Below, one piece after another: positions 53,597 to 64,000 of a stretch of 64,000 nucleotides of DNA (position 1 is its first letter; every line of letters begins with the position of its first letter). The notes under the pieces are model-generated. The model had not been told where the DNA came from and made no database searches. It was given only the letters and a program-made list of their open reading frames with translations. The position numbers and the translations under genes were made by a program. Source of the stretch: Stemphylium vesicarium (taxonomy: Eukaryota; Ascomycota; Dothideomycetes; Pleosporales; Pleosporaceae); the NCBI GenBank assembly GCA_004380135.1, contig QXCR01000015.1, forward strand, positions 1-64,000. Direction: 5' to 3'.

Positions 53597-54763
53597 CTAG
53601 AAGAAAAACGCCACAGCTCCCAGCCCAACAGCCGCATACCTCTTCCCGTACATCTGCGCAGCAGCACCCGTCTGCAAACTAGGTCCATCGCTACCGCCAT
53701 CACCGCCGCCATCACCGCCAGCCGTAGGCGTAGCCTGCACGGGGTCCACAAACTCATACGTCGTCATGGTACTCTGTCTGCCTGCGGCATCCGTCGTCGT
53801 AATCAGTTTCACACTGGACACCAACCCGCCACCAGGCGTGAACGTAGTCAAGAACGTAGAACCCCCCTCGTCAGTCCCAGTTTGGACTTCGCCGGCCGTG
53901 GGCGCATAGTTTGCGGCTGATGTAGTAACGGTAGTGCGGCCGGCGCGGTCGGTTGTTGTTTTTATAACTGCGGGCCGGTTCTCGGTTGCGGTGACGGTGC
54001 TGCCGCGTTGGTTGGTGCGGGTTACGGTTACGGCGACCGAGGCGGTGACTTGACTCAGGACCTGGGTTGTGCGGACGACGGTTGTGCCGTCTTCGGTTAC
54101 CGTGGCTTCGACCGGGATGATGGCCGGTCGCTGTTGGGTTGTCGTGCGGCGGGCCGTCGTGGTGCGTTGCTGCGTCTCTGTTACGGTTTCTGGGGGCGCA
54201 TTGACGGTTGTTGGGTCGGCGGGTTCGTTTGATTGTTGGGATTGTTGAGTTTGTTGCGTCTGCGTCTGCGTCTGAATCTGTGTTTGCGTCTGCGTCTGTT
54301 GTTGCGTCTGCGTCTGTGTCACCGTCTCGGCCGGTGGGGGTGCACTCGACTCAGCAGGAGGCGGTGATGTATCTTCACTTGTCTGGGGCGCGGCTGAAGA
54401 CGCCTCGGTTGATTCTGGGGGGGGAGCAGCCTCGGTGACGGTGGTGGTGCCGTTGGAAGGCGTTTGCCTCTTCTTCAGGTCGTTGACAGCGTCGACGATG
54501 AGCTTGGTAGCAAGCTCCGGGTTGCTGTCGTGGACATGCTCTACACCCCGGTGGTGCGACTCGAAGACACCGTTCTTGAAGCCCTTCAGTCCGCTCAATG
54601 CCGCTTGTAGTGATTCCTCTGGCAGCGCGTTCAACAGGTCCTGGAAGGCTTCTTGTGCGCTCGCGTAGATGGTCTTTGGGTGTTCGGCTTCCAGCTTGGG
54701 CTCGGCAGCGACGGCGCTGAACAAGGGGAGGGCCAGGACGACCAACTGGTAGAAGGAACGCAT
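53597..54763 (-). CDS. Secreted Ser/Thr/Gln-rich, probably GPI-anchored protein
   Basis: A single exon encodes 388 residues. The signal peptide is MRSFYQLVVLALPLFSAVAA. A helical segment of about 75 residues follows (AQEAFQDLLNALPEESLQAA), ending in NDLKKRQTP, a dibasic site suggesting Kex2 processing. The rest is low complexity: Pro/Ser/Glu, then a run of alternating Gln and Thr (about residues 145-175), then repeated Thr/Val-rich beta-type units (TVTRTNQRGSTVTAT). The C-terminus has a Gly/Asp region, then a hydrophobic tail (YAAVGLGAVAFFF) consistent with a GPI signal. It probably sits in the cell wall. Confidence 0.8.
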   Translation of the reverse strand: MRSFYQLVVLALPLFSAVAAEPKLEAEHPKTIYASAQEAFQDLLNALPEESLQAALSGLKGFKNGVFESHHRGVEHVHDSNPELATKLIVDAVNDLKKRQTPSNGTTTVTEAAPPPESTEASSAAPQTSEDTSPPPAESSAPPPAETVTQTQTQQQTQTQTQIQTQTQTQQTQQSQQSNEPADPTTVNAPPETVTETQQRTTTARRTTTQQRPAIIPVEATVTEDGTTVVRTTQVLSQVTASVAVTVTRTNQRGSTVTATENRPAVIKTTTDRAGRTTVTTSAANYAPTAGEVQTGTDEGGSTFLTTFTPGGGLVSSVKLITTTDAAGRQSTMTTYEFVDPVQATPTAGGDGGGDGGSDGPSLQTGAAAQMYGKRYAAVGLGAVAFFF

Positions 54764-57007
54764 CGTGGTGTATCGAAAGTAGATGAAATGGGTCGGCAGA
54801 GGAAAGCGAACGTGGGTTATCTCTCAAAGAAAGACGAGAGAAACTGCGAAAAGCGGCATTAGCAAAGCGTCATGGCGTAGTCGAGCCCGTGAACCGTGTA
54901 CAGGAAAACAAAAAAAGTGGTTCTGGACTTTGGAAAGTCGATAGTCGACAGTCGACTGTTTGGGGATGCGCTTACCCGAAGTCTGGCCGTTGGGCGTGGC
55001 TGAGTAACGGTCCAGACGCCACAGACCACCAATCGATAGCTTGCTTTGTTCTTCGGCCGTTCTCGTCGTTGCTCGATGCCTGATAATTCCTTTCGGGTAA
55101 TAGCAAGACGAAAAACGAATGTATCGTCAAGTGAAAACGTTGAGGTCGGATCGGATTGATCGACACAGCGAGTGTAGGTGATGCGCGAGAGTCAGTAATA
55201 AGAAAGAGAGGAGCCGATTTACCTTTGCGGAGTCGAAAAAAGGTGGGAAAACATGGGCAGATCAGTTCCTTAAGGCAGAAGGTGGTCCCACATGGAAGGG
55301 CGGGCTTGCTTGCTGATACATGGCACTAACTGACAGAAACACGAAGTTTAGACCAGCATCTTGTTCGCCTCTTGACCACGACTAGACTAAATCGTGCCTA
55401 TAGTCCCGACTATTCCGTGGACCCTTTATGCCTGCAGTCATCATCCGTTCATTCTGCCGTTCATTCCCCCAATGCCGAAGCCTTGTTTTGCGCAATAGGC
55501 ATGGAATCTCCGAGGAGAGCGCGCATTCCAACTCCTACGTAGACGACGTAATACGAACAGAAGCAAAACAGCCGACCATGAAACAAGGCCAGAGAAAGTT
55601 GGCACGTAAACGTCGGGGTTGGGTATATGCGACAAAACCCTGCAACGCGGTATCGCCAGACGGCGGCCTTCGCTTAAGCTCTCCCCGTCGCTGGATCCGA
55701 GACGCCAGGACGTCATCTTGGTGGCCCGCGATACGACGCCAGTCGCTGCTCTGTTCCATTGCGAAACCGTGCTGAGGTTCCTTTCGGGCTTCTTGTTCCC
55801 AATTGACGTTTTGACAACTGCGCAAGCTTACCGCATTACGCCCACATCATCGCAACCTTTCTCCTTTCTTGCTTTCTTGCTTTGCTTTGCTTACTACGCT
55901 GGTGGCTATCTCGTCTCCTCCGGGGCCCAACGAACGTGTTATCCTCAGCTTCCAACTCAGGTCTAGCCCCCCTTCTACCCAATCACATCCACAGCCCATC
56001 AGCAGCCCATCCGTATGCGCATTGCCCGTAGGTCCAGAGTTCCCTAAAAATAGCTTTTTAGCCCTCTTTCTATCTCTGTCCCCCTCGCTCACACACACAT
56101 CCACACCTCATACACACCCCACCACTCAGAGCAACCCAGAACAACCCGGTAACCCACTCCCGTCGCAATCGCTGGCAAAGCCGGCAGTTTAGAGCCAGCT
56201 AGCTAGCTAGCTGCCTATACTGTCTTTCGCCACCACAGACTAACATAATATCCACTGCCATTGTGTGTGGCTGGCGGGACGCCCACACGGCAGTAACGGC
56301 AGAGGAAGTAGCGGTTTGGATCCGCGTTCCTCAACATCACAGATCATCGCCGTTTAACTACGTAGTATATGTTTTCTGTGGGGTACAAGCGTTCCCACCG
56401 ACGTGTGTAGACTTAATTCTTTATCTTTCTTTTCGCATGCGGATTCGGGCTGCAAATCGAGACTTCTATAATCCAACCGACTCGCGATTGGTAGTCATGT
56501 TGATTTTGAAGCGTACCATCTCAACATGAATATCAGATGCGCAGTACCAGCGTCGGTGGGAGCTGGGGGGTAGACTGTGGAATTATAAGAAGAAGAAGAA
56601 GATTATCGACTAGTATTCTATGCGCCGTACATTCGCTGTAACGCTTAGACACAGGTGACTCGACTCGACTCGACTCGACTCGACTCGCTCAATCTACAGG
56701 TTCATCGCTTATTGAAGATATACGGTTTTGCGGCCACGTATGCAAAAAAAACAAAAAAAAAACGCACGCTGAACACAAGACATCATATCGTGACTTGAGC
56801 AAAGAAAAAGAAGAAGAATTTCCATCACATTTTGGCTGTACAAAATTACCCTTTCATTTCCATATGAGCCGAAGCAAAGGAAAGAAAAATACTACATGAC
56901 AAAAAAACGAGCGCCAGAAAAAAACGCCAAACATCATCAATTCATATACTTTCGTAAACACGTTCATCGTGCATTATACAACTATGTATTGCTTTCCCTC
57001 CCTCCCC
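54764..57007. other. 2.2 kb intergenic region, no gene seen
   Basis: It holds the 5' flank of the GPI-type gene and the 3' flank of the RhoGAP gene. CTAGCTAG repeats (56194-56212) and the GACTC pentamer run are the only structured parts. Frames of about 100 codons have no splice or motif support. Confidence 0.5.
56657..56688. repeat. GACTC pentamer microsatellite
   Basis: Six to seven direct GACTC units in tandem. Confidence 0.9.
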
Positions 57008-60000
57008 CTAGGATGCTGGTGGGGCTGGAGCCGGCGCCGGGGATGGTGGCTTGTCAGCTAGAGGTGCATCTGAGCTTGTCTCTGGATTTACTGTTTGGGG
57101 AGTAACAGTGATTGTCGAATCTGATGAGGCGTGGAGAGGTGCCGATGGCGTGAATGTCGGCTCAGTGGGCTGTGGTGCAGGAGCCAGAGCTTCAGGCTGA
57201 GTTGGCGCCTCTGCAGTAGGCTGAGGCTGAGGTGTGCTCTCTACGTTCACTGCTGGTGATGCAGCCGCCGGTAGAGATTGAGGTGCCTTTGCGGCAGTTG
57301 GCGACAGCGGATTCCTATCTGGAGATCGCGCAACAGATCTGGGTTCGAACAATGCAGCGGGAAGATCTGTTCTCAGCGCCATCGGAACGTTTCGTGGCGT
57401 AGGGCTCGATTTAGCAGACGCCTGCGGCGGTGGCGTGGGACTTGTACCAGTAGGCGTGACATCGCTAGACTTGTCCGCTTTGGGCTGCGTCCCCTCTGGA
57501 GGCGGGGACATATCCGATGGTCGCCCGCGAACGGCGAGGTTCTCATGCGAATGCATTAGATTCTGTGGGGAAGGCAAATAGTTGGAACTCCCAGGTGGGC
57601 TCTTTGCTCTTTCCCTTCTGTCTGCGCGCTCTCTGTGATCCTGTCTCCGTTTATGGAACCAGTCAAAAGTACCCTTCTTTTCGTGCCTATCGTTGTCTGG
57701 TGGACTGCCGAAGACCATGGATGCTTCCGAGCCTTGGATCGATTCGTACTGGCCACTTCGCCGGCCCCCACCGCCTGTCCATCCGGAACTGCTGGTAAAA
57801 GAACTCATACTCCTGTCACCGCCAGGTACGGAACCATGCAAGTCCGTCTGGCTGGCTGTGGGCGTGGCTTTACTCTCCCCACGTCTGTGACCTTTCCAGA
57901 AGCTACGCTTCTCCTCTTTCGGCAGATCTTCTGCAAGCTCAGTCTCGGACCATTCTGTCGCAGTTGAGTGTGATCTGAATGAGGCAGAGGGTGACATGCT
58001 GGGCTTCAGGGTGTTACCTGAGGTTCTTGAAGAGCCCGTGTCCTGGAGAGCCTCCTTGGAGCTGTTGGAGTGCGATTGGCCATGAGCAAAGGGAGGTTGG
58101 GGTGGGTGTAATGGCGACGGGGGGCTTTGGGGGAACGGAGAGATTCCGAAGCCAGTATCGCTACCACCAAGAGAATGCGTAGAACTATGGGTACTCTGGC
58201 TGATGCTGTTTGGCATTCTCTTCTTCTGGAGCTTATTGGGCTTGCGCGACTCCTTCCCTTCCTTGTAGTCATTTGTAGGCGAGGCTGCCACCTTGGAAAG
58301 AATCTGAGTAAACGTGCGCACAGCCGGGGTTGGCTCAATTGAGGGGCCAGAATCTACGGGTCCTTCCAGAAACTCTGAGCGCTCACGCGTAGGCGTGTGA
58401 TGGGGACTGCGTTGAGGACTGCGATGAGGACTACGCTGAGGGCTGCGCTGAAGGCCGCGTTGATCTTGGCCAGGCGTAGTAGATCGGGGTGGTAGAAGCG
58501 ATTGGGCATCCTGCGCCGTCACATTGGGGGTGGTGGGTTGACTTGGTGGAATTACGCCTGGCGAATGAAGCGGGAAAGCGCCGGGCATATTGTGTAACGC
58601 GGGGGTGATCGCTGGCCCTTGTTCATGGGCCGCTGCAAATGGGCCAAAAGTTTCTGGAACAGGCGCAGCTGCGAAAGGCTTCGGCATCTCAATTTTGTTC
58701 GGGGGCAGAGTCTGCGCCCGTTTTGGCGATGGTAATTCCGGGTCGACAGGCTGCGCGGCAGCAGTTGGTTCTGCAGCGATTGTTGCAGATCGTATGACTT
58801 CGGGCTCGGGTGGGGGCTGCTGGGCTTCTTCCTGGACATCGACCATGCTCGCTGGAGCATCTACAGGTACTGGCGTTGAAAGTGGACTCTTGACCTCCTC
58901 TGCAGTGGGAGGAGAGTGACCAGGCTGTTTCGCTGTAGGGAAACGAGGACTGCCTATTGCCGGGGACCGCTTCGAGGGCAGCGTGTTGCTTCGATGCACA
59001 CCCGAGGTAGCGGGTGAAACAAATGCTGGGGTGATTGGGCTAGGTACAGCACCGGAATGACGAGAGCGCTTCGAAGATGTCGACACATTTCTGCGAACGC
59101 CGCCATGCATACGAAGACTCTCTGCGCCAGCACTAGAAGTCGTCGAAGCTGAACGGCCAATACCAACACTATTGCGAGGAGTAGTAGGTGTTCTGGCCTG
59201 TGGAGTAGATGGACCGCTTTCGATATGCTTGACTGTGCCCTCATCGACAGCGGTGCCCTCCATACCAATGAGAAAATGATCTTGATTATCAATTAGAAAG
59301 ATCAATACGTCCTGACTCAGACGGTAGTCTTTCGGCGACATGTCGTGCTCTGGGTGAGAAAGAAGTCCCGGTTGGAAAATAGCGGCAAGATTCGACGTTG
59401 TCATCTTATTGACATCAGCCTTTGCGGCGAAAACTGCGAGAAGATCCAGGATATATAGCAGCAACTGCCGATTCAGAGATGGCAGCGCTTTAATCTGGTG
59501 CTGATAGACGCGCACGGCGGCGTCGGCGTCGAACCCCCCGACTGACGGGTCCTGTCCTTCGCTAGGTCCCACGGCTTCGGCCTGGTGACCCCTGAGTGGG
59601 TTTCTGAAAGGATGGTAATGCTGCAGGGGAATTATGGGTTCCGGCAAATTGTTGAAGTAGCGGCGCAAAATGTTGGCGGCATCGTGTACGGTGTAGCCAG
59701 ACCAGTCCAGGCCCTTTCCGTATCGTGGTGGAGTGTCGAAGGCGAGCTTGAGCTCCTTGATCCTCTTTTCTGACCCTGCCAACCGAAAAATGCCCTCGAC
59801 ATCGGTTGCTGTGCGCTGTTAACAGCTGATGGTAGATTTGGTCGACTTGACTGACCCTTTTCCTTCAAGAAAACACCACACTTGGCGACGACGATGGGTA
59901 CATAGCCGTAGATGTAGCTCTCGCCATGCTCGTTAAACAGCGATATGGCGACGTTCGCATAGGGAATGCTTTGTATGAGGGGTACGCCGAAGATACCTGG

Positions 60001-60331
60001 GAGGACGGGATCTATGTGCGACGACAGCAGTCAGTGAGTGCGCGCGACAAACAGGGCGGGGAGGCTGCAGGCGCGCTGGCGAGGCTCAGCCTTGTCAGGG
60101 CAGCTGAAAGCGCCATAACGCGCATTTGCGTGTCGGCCAGGCATGTAAAGGTGGTGTTAATGCCGTACCTTTGTCGTCATCCTTCTTCGCGGGGCGCTTG
60201 CTAAACTGCCTCCACCACGAGGTCAGATCGCGCTTCGACGATGCAGGTTCTGGTGTTGCTACGGGGGCTGGTTCGGGATTCCCATTGCGCACGCGCGGAG
60301 TGTGAGGATTGGTGTGGGTGCCTGCGGGCAT
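57008..60331 (-). CDS. Rho GTPase-activating protein, Sac7/Bag7-like
   Basis: Exons 60169-60331, 59856-59996 and 57008-59808 are joined over introns of 172 and 47 bases to give 1034 residues. A short basic N-terminus (KRDLTSWWRQFSKRPAKKDD) precedes the RhoGAP domain (about residues 55-260). That domain reads GIFGVPLIQSIPYANVAISL, then VEGIFRLAGSEKRIKEL with the arginine finger, then NNLPEPIIPL and MTTSNLAAIFQPGLLSHPEH. The remaining 750 or so residues are disordered, with Pro/Ser repeats such as RSPQRSPHRSPQRSPH and many possible SP/TP phosphorylation sites. It is expected to switch off Rho1-type GTPases at sites of polar growth and wall stress. Confidence 0.9.
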
Positions 60332-61273
60332 CGCAAACGGGCTGAAGAGCTTCTCGCTCTTCAGACGAGTCTATCACGGGCGGCGGTCGATCGCAGCGTG
60401 GTTGTGGAGTGGTCGTGGAGGCCAGGCACGAGTGGAGCTGTCGGGGCGCTACGTGACGTCGCTTAGGGCTCCTCGTATTCTCGAGAGCGCGCTCTAGGCG
60501 ATCGATAGGCAGCAAGCCGGGTTCGAACGGGCGCGGGCGCAGGCGTGAAGCGTGAGGCGTGGGTTTTGCGCTGGGACGTGATGCGATGCGATTCGGGCGG
60601 TTTTAGGGGTCGATGTGCAGGGCAGAGATGGATGCGCAAAGGCAGGATATCAAGGCACCTGAAACTAGGCGAGCCGCGAAGCACATGCAGGCCGAAGTAC
60701 TTCTACTCGAATAAGAACATGCAGGGACGCTTCCTGTGTAGAGTAATGATCGCAGGGGTGGAAATAATCCTGTTGGCTTTCGGAGAGGTATTGACGAGGA
60801 GAGTTAGCGGATGATTGTGCTGCAAAGCAAGGAAGACGAGACGGCACAAGTCGTCCGCCCTGACGAGACAACCGCGCAGCAACAGTGATCGGCAAAAATA
60901 AAACGTCAATCTGCGGGAAAAAAGTATCACTAAAGAGGTGTGCCGTGCATTCTGATGTTTGTTGATTATGGATTTGGTTTCAAGACTTGGCGGAATGGTA
61001 GGACTGCTAGCGTTATTGATTCCCATACAGCGCAATTCCAGAGCGAAAAGAGACGGATAAAGCAGAAGATAGGTATTGAAGCTGTTGAGAGAATGTACTA
61101 ACCAGAAGCGTTTGTGTAAACAGCTCTGGGCAGGAGCGAAATAACAGCTGCGCAATGTGAACAGTAATAGTCCGTGCGCGTACCCCAATCGGGTTCCCTC
61201 TGAGCCTCAAAAAGTTCATCAAACCTACACGACGTCATAACAACTACCTACAGATACCTAGGTACAGCACACA
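60332..61273. promoter_or_regulatory. Divergent promoter region, RhoGAP and TIM9
   Basis: A 942-base spacer separates the two 5' ends. Minus-strand frames at 60703-61222 are hydrophobic but have no start context or splice support and are treated as chance. Confidence 0.45.
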
Positions 61274-61672
61274 ATGGACTCGTATGTGAATTCCAGCAAT
61301 CAGCATGAATTAAGGGCTAATATCATGCCAGACTTTCAGCCTCTGAGCAGCGCGAGCTGCAGTCGCGCATGGAGAAGAAGCAGATGAAAGAGTTCATGAA
61401 CGTACGGCGCCTCCACATACTGCACCTCAAGCAGTAGAAGAGTATTCTCAGAATACAGAGCGCTGACCTCTCCTCAGATGTACTCCAACCTCGTCCAGCA
61501 ATGCTTCGACCACTGCGTCAATGGCTTCGAGAGCAAATCCCTCACCTCACGCGAAGAGAGCTGCGTCATGCGCTGCGTCGACAAGCACATGAAGGGCTCC
61601 CAGCGATTAGGCGACCGCTTCCAAGAGCAGAACGCTGCCATGGCACAAGGCGGCGGTATGGGCGGAAGGTAG
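61274..61672 (+). CDS. TIM9: Mitochondrial import chaperone Tim9
   Basis: Exon 3 (61478-61672) encodes MYSNLVQQCFDHCVNGFESK, then LTSREESCVMRCVDKHMKGS and RLGDRFQEQNAAMAQ. The twin Cys-x3-Cys motifs (CFDHC and CVMRC) are those of small Tim proteins, and NLVQQCF plus the tail fit Tim9. Exon 2 (about 61340-61401) encodes SEQRELQSRMEKKQMKEFMN and is joined cleanly to exon 3. The first exon is tiny (ATGGACTC from 61274). The best donor (GTATGT at 61282) and best acceptor (TTTCAG at 61339) leave the wrong phase, so this first junction is uncertain. Tim9 works with Tim10 in the intermembrane space to escort carrier proteins. Confidence 0.85.
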
Positions 61673-62406
61673 ATGGACATGTACACGGCGGGGGAACGCT
61701 GCACATCAACTTTGCATCGACTTTGATCCGGTCAACGCCAGAAAGATGATGGTGCAATATTCTGGTTACGATTTTTCGACGAACAAAATCTGTACTATAT
61801 AGGAACGAGTTCTAGGATCTGGTGCTTCTTCATCGGCCCGGAGAGGAAGGCTATGTCCCTTACATATGGGAACCGCAAACATTTGGGTTGCGACTAGCAA
61901 CGATTCCACTTCAATTGTCTTCCAGATTCTCCCGTGCTCTGGTAGTCATGTGAAGCACAGCCACATCATTGCCACGATACTGATCTCCACAGCCACGAAA
62001 TTGCGCGTGCCCGTAGATCAATTCTACGGCGTTTCGACGCGAACCTGAAGCTGTGATGATCCAACCAAGGAATTCAAGTATTCGCTGATCGGGACTGCCT
62101 CCTGGGTGATTCTATTCGTGGTTTCACGTGGCTGTGGTTGCCAAGGCTTGGCCTATGACGCGTGATCGCAGTTGCTAGGACCCTGCTTTCTTTCCAAGCC
62201 TACGATTCAGCCCCCTTGACCTATCTGTTGTCAACTATATAACCTGCTGCGAGTAACCTTCTTCTCCACTCCACTATATCGATCGCAAAACACTTTCGAG
62301 CGACTTGCCAAAGTTACAGACTCGACCTCCTACAACAACAAGTCCTACACAACCACCAACCACCTACAACCACCCAAATCAACACAACACCACATCAACA
62401 AGCACT
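61673..62406. promoter_or_regulatory. Upstream region of the small cationic protein gene
   Basis: CTATATAACC at about 62234-62243 is a clear TATA box, 165 bases before the start. A long A/C-rich leader (62330-62406), typical of strongly expressed fungal genes, follows. Confidence 0.6.
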
Positions 62407-62592
62407 ATGGGCTTAATGTGGCACAAAGGCTTCGGGGGCAAGGTACGTGGGCCTATGCGATAGAGCTGTCCATCCTGTATAGTTGCTGACATTCAGAACC
62501 AGAGAATGGGAGGCGGTGTCGTTGCAGACAGGCACGGCGTGCGAAGAGCCCCATTCAGATTCAGCTGCGGCGGCTTCTCCTGCTTCAAGTAA
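62407..62592 (+). CDS. Small cationic Gly/Arg-rich protein of 43 residues
   Basis: Exon 1 (62407-62442, MGLMWHKGFGGK) and exon 2 (62497-62592) are joined over a 54-base intron with donor GTACGT, a GCTGAC branch and acceptor TTCAG. The second part reads NQRMGGGVVADRHGVRRAPF and ends RFSCGGFSCFK with two Cys. There is no signal peptide. The TATA box, A/C-rich leader and clean intron support a real gene that size filters would omit. Net charge is strongly positive. The role is unknown; a small stress- or development-related protein is one idea. Confidence 0.6.
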
Positions 62593-63102
62593 AGAGCAGC
62601 GTCCTGCTTACGACTGACGACTGTATGTCGCTCTCCGCGAAAAACGAGATCTTCCTGACATGTTCAGCTCTCGATACATCCACAACATAACGATTTCACT
62701 TTGCGACGGCGTTACGGCTTCGATATACATGGCGGAGCATGAGCAGGAAGTTTGGGATAGGCTACTCGAGCGATAGGCGATACCACAAACATACCTGCGA
62801 CGCGGGTCTATGCCTCCATCATACCCTCCATAGCCTAATATAACATGTCTTTTTGACTATCACGACTTTACTTCCTCTGTTTTGTTACCATTATTCGAAC
62901 ACGGGGCCATGGATAGTATGACGTAGCGTGGTCACGCATCCTGGTTCCGATCTCCACCTCTCCCGCCATCTCGCGCCACCACATGAAAACCACCAGCGGG
63001 GTAATTAAGCGCTGGCCAAGATAGCTCGTGACAGAAAACCGTGACAGAAAAGCAGAGCCCATGGGTGAATATCGCAACGGCCAAAATCCCAGATACAACA
63101 AG
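62593..63102. other. Intergenic, no feature seen
   Basis: It holds the 3' flank of the small-protein gene and the short promoter of the racemase-like gene. Nothing else was recognised. Confidence 0.5.
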
Positions 63103-63889
63103 ATGCGGTCTATCCTTATCATCAATCCAAACTCCACGGAGCAAATGACGAGTGGTCTCAAGCCACTTGTTGACGCGCTGCAGTTCAAAGATGTCAATCA
63201 GCACCCACTCACGCCCAGCCAGCCACCAAACTAACTACAGCTAGCAGACAGGGCACGAATACTTCACCGCGCCCTCCGGACCGAAAAGCATCAACAACGA
63301 AGACGATGCCGCCGAGTCAGTCCAGCACTGCCTGCCAGCGCTACGAAAAGATCTAGAGCGTCACGATGGCTTCCTAGTCGCATGCTACTCGCAGCACCCG
63401 CTCGTGCCCCTTTTAAAAGACGAGCCTGGCGTGAAAAACTCGCGCAAGCCCGTCACCGGCATCTTCGAGGCCAGCGTTGGTACGTCGCTGCAAATTATAC
63501 ACCCAGAGGAGAAATTCGGCATCGTTAGTACGGGCAAGGTCTGGGAATCTATCCTCACGGACGCGACGGTCGCTTTTCTGGGTACGGGATCGCAGGCTAG
63601 CAAGCGCTTTGCGGGCGTTGAAACGACGGGACTTAATGCCACGGATTTGCATGATGCGCCGGCCGAGGAGGTGCGCAGGCGCATGAAAGATGCGGTTAAG
63701 AGGCTTCTGAAGAAGGGGAAGGTTGGCGCTATTTGTCTGGGCTGCGCAGGCATGGCGGGCATGGATGAGATGGTCAGGGAGGCGTGTGTTGAGGAGTTGG
63801 GTGAGGAGGAGGGGAAGAGGGTCAGGATTGTGGATGGCGTTACGGCGGGTGTTGCGTGGCTGGAGGGAGCTGTGCGCGCTGGCTTCTAG
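63103..63889 (+). CDS. Asp/Glu/hydantoin racemase family protein, Dcg1-like
   Basis: Exon 1 (63103-63192) and exon 2 (63248-63889) are joined over a 55-base intron (donor GTCAAT, acceptor TAGCAG), giving 243 residues. The start MRSILIINPNSTEQM is typical; an in-frame ATG upstream (63061) is less likely. The two catalytic cysteines of the family (PF01177) lie in LVACYSQHPL and ICLGCAGMAGMD. Other markers are PVTGIFEASVG and VDGVTAGVAWLE. Yeast Dcg1 is nitrogen-regulated and linked to allantoin use; substrate here is not known. Confidence 0.88.
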
Positions 63890-64000
63890 AATCTGTGAAG
63901 CTTTAATGGAAAGAATTCATTCTTTTAAGTATTCTCATGTATCTCTGTTCTGGAGTTTGTCTATCCACGCCGAATATTGTCCAATAATGAGAGCGGATGT

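Noticed and set aside
60703..61188. A 161-codon minus-strand frame in the RhoGAP/TIM9 spacer
   Set aside because: It is hydrophobic but has no start context, splice sites or family likeness.

Overview
The window is nuclear DNA of a filamentous ascomycete, most probably a Dothideomycete of the Pleosporales. Genes have short introns of 44 to 90 bases with GT..AG borders and a CTAAC-type branch site. The gene content is fungal: PRP19, U1-70K, Tim9, FEX fluoride exporter, Hot13-like CHY zinc finger, fungal Zn2Cys6 and fungal-type SDR genes, plus plant-cell-wall and alpha-glucan hydrolases. The order-level guess rests on protein style and is inference. No tRNA, rRNA, CRISPR array or intact transposon was found.

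Layout. 0-7 kb is an accessory, repeat-scarred region. It holds a complete but divergent histone H3 gene with two introns, TGGGT and TCAAGC repeat clusters, relics of broken genes, an ankyrin protein, a secreted proline-linker protein and a decayed RING-type gene. 7-16 kb carries a PL9 pectate lyase, a secreted heme-thiolate peroxidase, a Zn2Cys6 regulator that has lost one zinc cysteine, and a tail-to-tail SDR. 16-25 kb is mostly housekeeping: Bmt6-like rRNA methyltransferase, AhpD-like protein, very-long-chain 3-hydroxyacyl-CoA dehydratase, a RING/SIM protein and PRP19. 26-31 kb holds a GH31 alpha-glucosidase and a GH5 mannanase-like enzyme. 32-40 kb is dense core: DUF1308 protein, SRP9/21, CHY zinc finger, triosephosphate isomerase, mL43 and U1-70K. 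41-43 kb holds a dead UPF1-like helicase. 43-47 kb holds FEX and uracil phosphoribosyltransferase. 47.4-52.6 kb is a decaying lineage-specific island of frameshifted or stop-containing frames, including an 18-residue RS repeat gene. 53-64 kb has a GPI-type Ser/Thr/Gln-rich protein, a large RhoGAP, Tim9, a 43-residue cationic small protein and a Dcg1-like racemase.

The most notable items are the intact H3 variant (H3K27 lost, K4/K9 kept, C-terminus replaced and extended), the RS-repeat frame with a stop exactly inside a repeat unit, the Zn2Cys6 regulator without its fourth cysteine, the two-exon 43-residue peptide gene under a strong-looking promoter, and the secreted two-domain protein. Exon borders were set by eye from splice consensus and reading phase; CDS coordinates span first to last codon, with exons listed in the evidence.
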